A stretch of 5,070 nucleotides of DNA, taken from the NCBI GenBank assembly GCA_945878835.1, contig CAMCUG010000127.1, positions 1 to 5,070 of the forward strand, in the 5' to 3' direction. Positions within the stretch are counted from its first letter, which is position 1. Each line of letters begins with the position of its first letter. The DNA is from Chryseobacterium gleum. Lineage in GTDB: Bacteria; Bacteroidota; Bacteroidia; Flavobacteriales_D; Sanyastnellaceae. The notes beneath the pieces were generated by a model. The model was not told the origin of the DNA, searched no databases, and worked only from the letters and a program-made list of their open reading frames with translations. The position numbers were made by a program, and so were the translations under genes. Shown piece after piece: positions 1 through 5,070 of the stretch.

Positions 1-293
1 ATTTGGTATTTTTGTGAAGAAACTTTACGCACTGTAATCGGTTGAATCAATCCGAGTTCGCCAATGCTAGTAGCCAATTCAATTAAAGCGTCGTTGTTGA
101 AGTCCTTACGGGGTTGGTAAGGGTTCGCTTCAATTTGCGAGATGTTCAAAAGGGTAATCGTTCCTGCCACGTGCCCAACTTCTTTCTCACCCGAAAGTGT
201 CGCCGCCTGCGAAACGAGTTCACTTTTGCTAGATATTGGAGAATGCTCCAACAGAGCACTTAATCCTCTTCCCAATGCTTGTTTCTTACTCAT
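1..293 (-). CDS. parB: ParB chromosome-partitioning protein, N-terminal part (runs off left edge)
   Basis: ParB is the CTP-dependent DNA clamp that loads at parS and, with ParA, separates and organises replicated chromosome origins. The visible 97 codons show the conserved N-terminal tail LGRGLSALL (residues 7-15), which in the family is the ParA-contacting peptide; a variable linker (about 16-45); and the start of the ParB/Srx nucleotide-binding domain, with NPYQPRK (57-63) and GLIQPITVR (81-89), matching the family's first CTP-binding motif. The GERR box, the helix-turn-helix and the dimerisation domain lie outside the window. The ATG at 293-291 is chosen because the LGRGL tail follows directly, as in other ParBs. 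It overlaps the end of parA by 8 bases (ATGAGTAA), with no clear Shine-Dalgarno sequence, so translational coupling to parA is likely. Identification is secure; only the missing C-terminus cannot be checked. Confidence 0.96.
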   Translation of the reverse strand, partial: MSKKQALGRGLSALLEHSPISSKSELVSQAATLSGEKEVGHVAGTITLLNISQIEANPYQPRKDFNNDALIELATSIGELGLIQPITVRKVSSQKYQ

Positions 294-1098
294 GATCTAC
301 AGGAATGTATTTTTCGTCGCTGCCCATCTTCGTCAAATTATTTTTCTGAAGAACTTCACGCGCCATATTCAAATAGTTCACCGCTCCCTTACACGAGGCG
401 TCATGCATAATCACCGTTTGCCCAAAGCTAGGCGCTTCTCCCAATGTAGTGTTGCGGTGAATTAAAGTGTCGAACACCATCTCTTGGAAATGCATGCGCA
501 CTTCTTCAACCACTTGATTGCTCAAGCGAAGACGGGTATCGTACATCGTTAACAGAATACCTTCAATGGTTAATTCTGTGTTTAATTTTTGTTGAACAAT
601 TTTAATGGTGTTCAATAATTTCCCAAGTCCTTCCAAAGCGAAATACTCGCATTGAACCGGAACAATGACGCTTGCAGATGCTGACAAAGCATTCACAGTT
701 ACCAATCCTAAAGAGGGAGAACAGTCAATGATTATGAAATCGTAATCGTCTTTAATTTTATTCAATGTGCCACGCAGCATGTACTCACGGCTAGGCATAT
801 TAATGAGTTCAATCTCGGCTCCAACTAAGTCAATGTGGGAAGGAAGTAAATCAAGATTTGGACTTTCAGTAGTAATAATGATGTCGCGCGGATCAACATC
901 GTTAATCAAGCACTCATAGATGCTTGTCTTAACAGTGTTCGGATCTACACCAACACCGCTGGTCGCATTGGCCTGTGGATCGGCATCAACCAAAAGTGTC
1001 TTGAATTCCAACACGCCCAATGCTGCAGCAAGATTAATGGCAGTGGTTGTTTTTCCAACGCCGCCTTTTTGATTTGCAACGGTAATTATTTTTCCCAT
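286..1098 (-). CDS. parA: ParA/Soj-family chromosome-partitioning ATPase
   Basis: This is a 270-residue ParA ATPase, close to the usual Soj length of about 250-265. ParA dimerises on ATP, binds the nucleoid nonspecifically and is released when ParB stimulates hydrolysis, which moves ParB-parS complexes apart. The deviant Walker A motif KGGVGKTTT is at residues 11-19, with signature lysine K11 and P-loop lysine K16. The switch I segment VDADPQANAT is at 37-46, where D40 corresponds to the catalytic aspartate of Soj by remembered alignment. Walker B, FIIIDCSPSLG, is at 121-131 with D125. There is no N-terminal helix-turn-helix, so this is the short chromosomal type rather than a plasmid type Ia protein. 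The start MGKIITVANQ begins with the first beta strand and needs no extension. The A/T-rich leader lacks a Shine-Dalgarno sequence, as usual in Bacteroidota. It is the first gene of a parAB operon and diverges from pnp; the upstream TGTTTCAC repeats suggest ParB autoregulation (inference). Confidence 0.97.
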   Translation of the reverse strand: MGKIITVANQKGGVGKTTTAINLAAALGVLEFKTLLVDADPQANATSGVGVDPNTVKTSIYECLINDVDPRDIIITTESPNLDLLPSHIDLVGAEIELINMPSREYMLRGTLNKIKDDYDFIIIDCSPSLGLVTVNALSASASVIVPVQCEYFALEGLGKLLNTIKIVQQKLNTELTIEGILLTMYDTRLRLSNQVVEEVRMHFQEMVFDTLIHRNTTLGEAPSFGQTVIMHDASCKGAVNYLNMAREVLQKNNLTKMGSDEKYIPVDHE

Positions 1099-1127
1099 GA
1101 TATCGGGGTTTTTAAGTTCTTTTTACT

Positions 1128-1146
1128 TGTTTCACGAGTGTTTCAC
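1128..1146 (+). promoter_or_regulatory. Two direct parS-like half-sites; possible ParB operator
   Basis: TGTTTCAC occurs twice in the same orientation, at 1128-1135 and 1139-1146, with starts 11 bases apart, about one helical turn. This octamer is the exact left half of the widely conserved parS palindrome TGTTTCACGTGAAACA, and the first copy extends to TGTTTCACG. The matching right half, GTGAAACA, is absent, so this is not a full parS. An imperfect 17-base palindrome (1134-1150, one mismatch per arm, centre TTT) overlaps the second copy. The sites lie 30-50 bases upstream of parA, just downstream of its candidate -7 element, which is where an autoregulatory operator would sit. Binding by ParB is inferred, not shown. 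Confidence 0.45.
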
Positions 1147-1154
1147 ACGTTTAG

Positions 1155-1162
1155 CGAAAGTA
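1155..1162 (-). promoter_or_regulatory. Candidate parA -7 promoter element
   Basis: On the minus strand the bases read TACTTTCG, matching the Bacteroidota -7 consensus TAnnTTTG at all but one position. Transcription would start around 1145-1150, giving a leader of roughly 50 bases before the parA ATG and placing the parS-like half-sites at or just after the start site. The -33 element is weak: only TGTT (1184-1181) lies near the expected distance. A 5-base inverted repeat (AGCGA 1153-1157, TCGCT 1165-1169) flanks the element. This call rests on one motif and its position. Confidence 0.35.
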
Positions 1163-1320
1163 CGTCGCTTTATCTCCAAGAACATTTTTTTTCTGAATGA
1201 AGTTTTACACACGACCTTTGTGCATACAGTGTTAATAGCCGTGAATAACTTTTTTTAATTCGCATGAAATTAGAAAGTTAGGTTAGGAGAGTTTAGCATC
1301 GTTTAACTAAAACCAAAAAA

Positions 1321-2130
1321 ATGATAGAAATTCAAGAGAGCGCAGAGTGGCTTAGCAAAAGAGGGGTAGGGCAGGTAGATGTGGGGATTGTTTTAGGGAC
1401 TGGTCTGCACGGACTGGCTAGCAAGATAACCGCGCTGAAGGAATTTAGCTACAGCATGATTCCGAACTTCCCCATTGCGACTGTTGAATTTCATTTTGGG
1501 AAATTGATTTATGGTGAATTGAATGGAAAGAAGGTTCTCGCCTGCGTTGGACGATTTCACCATTACGAGGGGTATTCGATGGATGAAGTGGTATTGCCCG
1601 TTCGTGTTATGAAATTACTTGGAGCGAAGGCTATCCTACTCTCCAATGCCGCCGGAGCTTTGAATCCTGATTTTGCTTTAGGCTCTCTCATGCTCATAGA
1701 AGATCATATTAATCTCCAAACCGAGAATCCACTTCGCGGACCGAATCACGATGAACTAGGAGTTCGCTTTCCGGACATGCTTGAACCTTATAATAAGAGT
1801 CTAAACGGATTATTGAAAGACATTGCCAAAGAAAGGAGTATTACACTGAATGAAGGAGTCTACGTTTCTGTCCCGGGCCCAAATCTCGAGACCCGCGCGG
1901 AATATCGCTTTCTTCGCAGCATTGGCGCCGATGCGGTGGGTATGAGCACAGTCCCGGAAGTTATTGCGTGCGTTCACATGGGTGTTCCGTGTTGTGCGAT
2001 AAGCATACTAACCGATGCCTGTGACCCCGCTCGTTTGAAGAAAACCAGTATTCAGGAAATTATTGCCATAGCGGAAAGCAATGAAGGATATTTAACTGAT
2101 TTGTATTCAGAGCTAGTGGCTCGTATATAG
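1321..2130 (+). CDS. pnp: Purine nucleoside phosphorylase, trimeric (PNP/MTAP) family
   Basis: This cytoplasmic enzyme splits purine ribo- or deoxyribonucleosides with phosphate into free base and (deoxy)ribose 1-phosphate for purine salvage. Its 269 residues fit the trimeric family. Visible signatures are the phosphate loop LGTGLHG (25-31), GRFHHYEGY (77-85; R78, H80 and Y82 match human R84, H86 and Y88), SNAAGALN (108-115), DHINL (128-132) with NPLRGPN (136-142), the base and sugar pocket NLETRAEY (188-195, E190 matching human E201), and VGMSTVPE (206-213, M208 matching human M219). D232 stands where human PNP has N243, and T27 where it has S33; both are the residues found in methylthioadenosine phosphorylase, so 6-aminopurine nucleosides may be accepted. 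GRFHHYEGY argues for PNP rather than true MTAP. The ATG follows an A-rich leader and has no close in-frame alternative. It stands alone, divergent from parAB and 98 bases before the next gene. Confidence 0.95.
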   Translation: MIEIQESAEWLSKRGVGQVDVGIVLGTGLHGLASKITALKEFSYSMIPNFPIATVEFHFGKLIYGELNGKKVLACVGRFHHYEGYSMDEVVLPVRVMKLLGAKAILLSNAAGALNPDFALGSLMLIEDHINLQTENPLRGPNHDELGVRFPDMLEPYNKSLNGLLKDIAKERSITLNEGVYVSVPGPNLETRAEYRFLRSIGADAVGMSTVPEVIACVHMGVPCCAISILTDACDPARLKKTSIQEIIAIAESNEGYLTDLYSELVARI

Positions 2131-2228
2131 TTTTCAATAATTCCTCGTTTTTTTTCACACAACAAGTAGTGTTTCACTTGGCTTTGTCGTATTTTCACAT
2201 TTGAAATTTTGAAAACCAATTAATCTTT
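2131..2228. other. Short AT-rich gap between pnp and the secreted-protein gene
   Basis: The gap contains an eight-T run (2148-2155) without a good preceding GC-rich stem, so I do not call an intrinsic terminator. A third copy of TGTTTCAC lies at 2170-2177. TGGCTTTG (2179-2186) matches the Bacteroidota -7 consensus TAnnTTTG at all but one position and would give a leader of about 35 bases, but its -33 partner is unconvincing. The sequence before the next ATG is A/T-rich without a Shine-Dalgarno sequence. Confidence 0.6.
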
Positions 2229-5070
2229 ATGAAAAAACTCTACGTTTTAGCTCTAGCGATAGCAACTTTTGCTTCCGCATCTGCACAGACCTTCACAGCA
2301 GGAACGCTGCCAGGTTCATACTTTAGTGGTGGTGTGCGAGGCGTTTGGGACATGAACAACGACGGTCTTAACGACATCGTAGTTATGGACCAAAGTAAAA
2401 CACTTCGAATCTTATATCAACAAGCCAATGGCTCGTTTACTCAAGTGAACGTAGGTACTCAGTTGGGTTCTTCACAATGGGGAATGACAGTTGCAGATAT
2501 CGATAACGATGGATTTGGAGACGTGATTTCTGGTGGTGCTTACGATGATTTGCGTGTTTATAAAATAGATGCTAACGGAGCTGCCGTAGTAACAGACTTG
2601 CCAGTGAGTATTTATACTCAGGCCGTGGCATTAGGTGACATGGACAACGACGGATGGTTAGATTTCTTCGCTTGTCACGACGATGGTCCTTCTCACATGT
2701 GGAGAAACGACGGCGCTGGAAATATGGTTCATAAAAGCACCATTATGACAGATGCTGCTGGAAACACAGTTTTGGATTACAATCTATACCCTGGTAACTA
2801 TCCAGGAACGAACGATCCATTAATGTCTGGTAACTACGGAAACGAGTTTTCTGACTTTGATCGTGATGGTGACCTTGACTTGTTGGTAGCGAAATGCCGT
2901 CAATCTTCAAACGATCCTTTAGATAAGCGTCGTACGAACTTGCTTTTCGTGAATGACGGAAATAATGTTTTTAATGAAGATGCTGATGCTCGCGGATTGG
3001 TAAACCTTCAACAAACTTGGACTGCGACGTTCGGCGACATTGATAATGATGGCGACTTCGATTGTATGATGACTACGCACAGTAGCACTTTAAAAATATA
3101 CGAGAACAACGGTCTTGGTTACTTCACAGACATTACTCCGGGTTCAGGATTGCAAAACGTTTCTGGATTCTTCATGCAAGGTCAAATGACTGACTTTGAC
3201 AACGACGGATTCATTGATGTTATTTACTCAGGTGGAGCTTTCGGATACTACCGCAACAACGGAGATCACACATTTTCATCAATGACAACAGCTTTCAACA
3301 ACCCACAGACCATGCATGGTTTCGGATTGGGTGATTTGAACAACGATGGATTCGTTGATGTATACGCTGGTTATGGCAGCGGATATGTTTCGCCAAGTAA
3401 CGTTGCAGACCGACTTCAAATTAACGGTGGAAATAACAACCATTGGATAGGTTTCCATTTGGAAGGTGTAATGTCTAATACGAACGCAGTAGGAGCAATT
3501 GTTGAAATTCACGGTGCTTGGGGAACCCAAGTGCGTGAGGTTCGTTCAGGAGTGAGCTACGGTATTACCAACTCGAACATCTTAAATTTCGGTATCGGTT
3601 CTGAAACTTCTATCGACTACGCTGTTATTCACTGGCCTGCTGGAGGAACTACAGTTATCCCAAATCCTGGAATCGATCAATACCACAGCTTCATTGAAGT
3701 GGATTGTACTGCTCCAGTTGCTTCAATTATTGCTGGAGGTAACACACAATTGTGCGTAGGTCAGACAGTAGATTTAACAGCTTCTGTAACTGGGAATAGC
3801 TTCATTTGGAGTAACGGTGCTACTACAAACACCATCACTGTTAGTGAGCCAGGTTTGTACACTGCAATTGCATACGATGCAAGCGGATGTGCTGGTAACT
3901 CTAACGTAATTACTGTTGCTGTTAATTCAGATGTCCAAACGCCAACTGTTACGGTTGCAGGAGCTCTTGATTTCTGCGAAGGAACCTCAGTTCAATTGAC
4001 AGCTTCTGAAGGTCTTAGTTACTTGTGGAGCAACGGAGAAGAAACTCAAACAATCAATGCTGCTTTACCAGGAGAATATACCGTTCAAGTTGAAGGTGGT
4101 TGCGGAATGGCAATGTCTGCTGCAACAACAGTTGTAGTATACGACGCTCCTGCTGCTCCAACTGCAGTTGACGTAACAATCGGTGCTGCTGGTGTAACAG
4201 CGGATCTAACAGCTACAGGAACAAATATTCAGTGGTACGACGTTGCAACAGGCGGTTCTCCAATCGCAACGGGTTCAACATTTACTACTCCAACAATCAC
4301 AGCTTCTCCAACTTCTTATTGGGTTGAAGATGTTGCAACTTTCGGCGGAGCTGCTGGCAACGGTGGTAAAGTGACTAACGATGCTGGTGCATACTTTGCA
4401 AATACCCCAACTAACTTCAACAAGTTCGATGCATTGGAAGATGTAATATTGGATAGTGTTTTTGTTTATTCTAATGCTGCAGGTGACCGCACCATCGAAG
4501 TAGTAGATGCTAACTTAACGGTTATCGCATCTGCAACAGTTACTATTCCGAATGACTCTGTTTATGTTCCTTTGAACTTCTTCATTCCAGCCGGAAACGG
4601 ATACGGTTTAAGAACATCAACAGGTAACCCCGGTTTGTGGAGAGATCGTGACATCACTGTTGCTTCTCCATACGATTACCCATATGATGTAAACGGATTA
4701 ATCAGTATTACGGGTACTACAGTTACCAACGGTAACCAAAACCAAGACGGTGACAACTATTACTATTTCTTCTACAAATGGCATGCACACACTCCTTCTT
4801 TCGATTGTCCAAGTCCAAGAGAAGAAGTTGTTATCTCAATTGTTGGTGTTGAAGAGTTAGAGACTATTTCTAACGTGGTTGTATTCCCAAATCCTGCTAC
4901 GGACCATGTAACTGTTCGTTTGAACAGCGCAAATAGCGGTGCAATGAATGTGAACTTAATTGATGCGGTAGGTAAAATGGTTCAAGTGAATCAAATTACT
5001 GTAAGCACAGGAACTCAAAACATAGAGCTAAACCTGAACGGTATTGCTCCAGGTATCTATGAATTGCAAA
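2229..5070 (+). CDS. Secreted FG-GAP/VCBS and ASPIC/UnbV protein with Ig-like domains and T9SS sorting tail (runs off right edge)
   Basis: The frame is open for 947 codons with no stop in the window. Residues 1-19 form a signal peptide (KK, hydrophobic core, cleavage likely at SASA|Q). Residues about 20-390 carry seven DxDxDG-type calcium-binding motifs at 41, 90, 137, 209, 270, 322 and 369, typical of an FG-GAP/VCBS beta-propeller. Residues about 396-490 match the ASPIC/UnbV domain, with HWIGFHLEG and a final YHSFIE segment. Two Ig-like domains follow (about 494-570 and 573-633), each with WSNG and a cysteine pair (C509/C554, C583/C625), then an Ig_7-type domain starting near 640 with WYDVATGG. 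A beta-rich module (about 712-851) ends in YYYFFYKW. The T9SS type A sorting domain starts near 882 with VFPNPATD (885-892) and should end some tens of residues beyond the window. The product should cross the outer membrane and be anchored or released. No catalytic motif is visible; adhesion or glycan binding is only a guess. AAC outnumbers AAT, suggesting high expression. Confidence 0.93.
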   Translation, partial: MKKLYVLALAIATFASASAQTFTAGTLPGSYFSGGVRGVWDMNNDGLNDIVVMDQSKTLRILYQQANGSFTQVNVGTQLGSSQWGMTVADIDNDGFGDVISGGAYDDLRVYKIDANGAAVVTDLPVSIYTQAVALGDMDNDGWLDFFACHDDGPSHMWRNDGAGNMVHKSTIMTDAAGNTVLDYNLYPGNYPGTNDPLMSGNYGNEFSDFDRDGDLDLLVAKCRQSSNDPLDKRRTNLLFVNDGNNVFNEDADARGLVNLQQTWTATFGDIDNDGDFDCMMTTHSSTLKIYENNGLGYFTDITPGSGLQNVSGFFMQGQMTDFDNDGFIDVIYSGGAFGYYRNNGDHTFSSMTTAFNNPQTMHGFGLGDLNNDGFVDVYAGYGSGYVSPSNVADRLQINGGNNNHWIGFHLEGVMSNTNAVGAIVEIHGAWGTQVREVRSGVSYGITNSNILNFGIGSETSIDYAVIHWPAGGTTVIPNPGIDQYHSFIEVDCTAPVASIIAGGNTQLCVGQTVDLTASVTGNSFIWSNGATTNTITVSEPGLYTAIAYDASGCAGNSNVITVAVNSDVQTPTVTVAGALDFCEGTSVQLTASEGLSYLWSNGEETQTINAALPGEYTVQVEGGCGMAMSAATTVVVYDAPAAPTAVDVTIGAAGVTADLTATGTNIQWYDVATGGSPIATGSTFTTPTITASPTSYWVEDVATFGGAAGNGGKVTNDAGAYFANTPTNFNKFDALEDVILDSVFVYSNAAGDRTIEVVDANLTVIASATVTIPNDSVYVPLNFFIPAGNGYGLRTSTGNPGLWRDRDITVASPYDYPYDVNGLISITGTTVTNGNQNQDGDNYYYFFYKWHAHTPSFDCPSPREEVVISIVGVEELETISNVVVFPNPATDHVTVRLNSANSGAMNVNLIDAVGKMVQVNQITVSTGTQNIELNLNGIAPGIYELQ
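2349..3359 (+). repeat. Seven calcium-binding FG-GAP/VCBS motifs within the secreted protein
   Basis: Seven nine-residue acidic motifs of the form DxDxDGxxD or DxNxDGxxD recur at protein residues 41 (DMNNDGLND), 90 (DIDNDGFGD), 137 (DMDNDGWLD), 209 (DFDRDGDLD), 270 (DIDNDGDFD), 322 (DFDNDGFID) and 369 (DLNNDGFVD). Spacings are 49, 47, 72, 61, 52 and 47 residues. This is the pattern of integrin-like beta-propeller blades, each holding a calcium ion on its loop, and seven blades would close one propeller. The longer spacing before the fourth motif contains an insertion rich in Gly, Asn and Tyr (about 170-205). The copies are diverged at the DNA level, so they are old protein repeats rather than recent duplications. 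Confidence 0.88.

Larger units (their letters stand above)
1099..1320. other. Divergent intergenic region between parA and pnp
   Basis: These 222 bases separate two outward-facing genes and must hold both promoters. The parA side contains a candidate -7 element and two parS-like half-sites, listed separately. The pnp side is AT-rich and ends in an A-rich leader (1302-1320) directly before the ATG, with no Shine-Dalgarno sequence, a common Bacteroidota arrangement. For pnp the best -7-like match is TAACTTTT (1246-1253), but no -33 element stands at the right distance, so I do not call it. No reading frame, tRNA or convincing stem-loop was seen. Confidence 0.8.

Noticed and set aside
142..465. 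Plus-strand open frame of 107 codons
   Set aside because: It lies antisense to parB and the end of parA, both secure genes, and its translation has no recognisable domain; it is a shadow frame.
1128..1143. A complete parS site
   Set aside because: Only the first nine bases follow TGTTTCACGTGAAACA; the right arm does not match, so it is treated as a half-site.
1203..1248. Two DnaA-box-like words, TTTTACACA (1203-1211, plus) and TTATTCACG (1240-1248, minus), suggesting a replication origin
   Set aside because: Each differs from TTATnCACA at one position, which is expected by chance in AT-rich DNA. There is no cluster, and no dnaA gene is in view; parAB alone does not mark the origin in Bacteroidota.
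1246..1253. TAACTTTT as the -7 element of the pnp promoter
   Set aside because: The nearest TTTG (1217-1220) is 25 bases upstream, beyond the usual 19-21, so the pair does not make a credible promoter.
2110..2155. Possible terminator of pnp: GAGC/GCTC hairpin (2110-2122) and a later T run (2148-2155)
   Set aside because: The stem has only 4 pairs, lies inside the coding sequence, and is 25 bases away from the T run, so it is not an intrinsic terminator by structure.
2130..2216. Perfect 8-base inverted repeat GTTTTCAA (2130-2137) and TTGAAAAC (2209-2216)
   Set aside because: The arms are AT-rich and 71 bases apart; chance occurrence is plausible and no function is suggested by position.
3279..3530. 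Minus-strand open frame of 83 codons
   Set aside because: It is antisense to the last calcium motif and the start of the ASPIC/UnbV domain in a clear coding frame, and shows no protein-like features.

Overview
This 5,070-base window looks like chromosomal DNA of a marine or aquatic Bacteroidota, probably in or near the Flavobacteriales. The signs are a Bacteroidota-type ParA/ParB pair, A-rich leaders without Shine-Dalgarno sequences, and a large secreted protein ending in a type IX secretion (T9SS) sorting tail, a secretion route confined to this phylum. No RNA gene, CRISPR array, insertion sequence or phage gene is visible.

Layout. Positions 1-1098 (minus strand) hold parA and the first 97 codons of parB, overlapping by 8 bases as one operon for chromosome partitioning; parB runs off the left edge. 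Positions 1099-1320 are a divergent intergenic region between parA and pnp. It carries two direct copies of TGTTTCAC, the left half of the universal parS site, next to a candidate parA promoter. Positions 1321-2130 (plus) encode a trimeric-type purine nucleoside phosphorylase whose two key specificity and phosphate-site residues resemble those of methylthioadenosine phosphorylase. A 98-base gap (2131-2228) contains a third TGTTTCAC. From 2229 to the right edge (plus) runs an open frame of 947 codons with no stop: a signal peptide, seven calcium-binding FG-GAP/VCBS-type motifs, an ASPIC/UnbV domain, Ig-like domains (the last apparently interrupted by a roughly 140-residue beta-rich module) and a nearly complete T9SS C-terminal sorting domain. 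Only some tens of residues should be missing.

The three units do not form an obvious pathway: partitioning, purine salvage and a cell-surface or secreted protein sit side by side. No clearly new multi-gene system is present. The items most worth a second look are the parS half-site cluster at the parAB promoter, the nested-domain architecture of the secreted protein, and the substrate-pocket residues of the phosphorylase.
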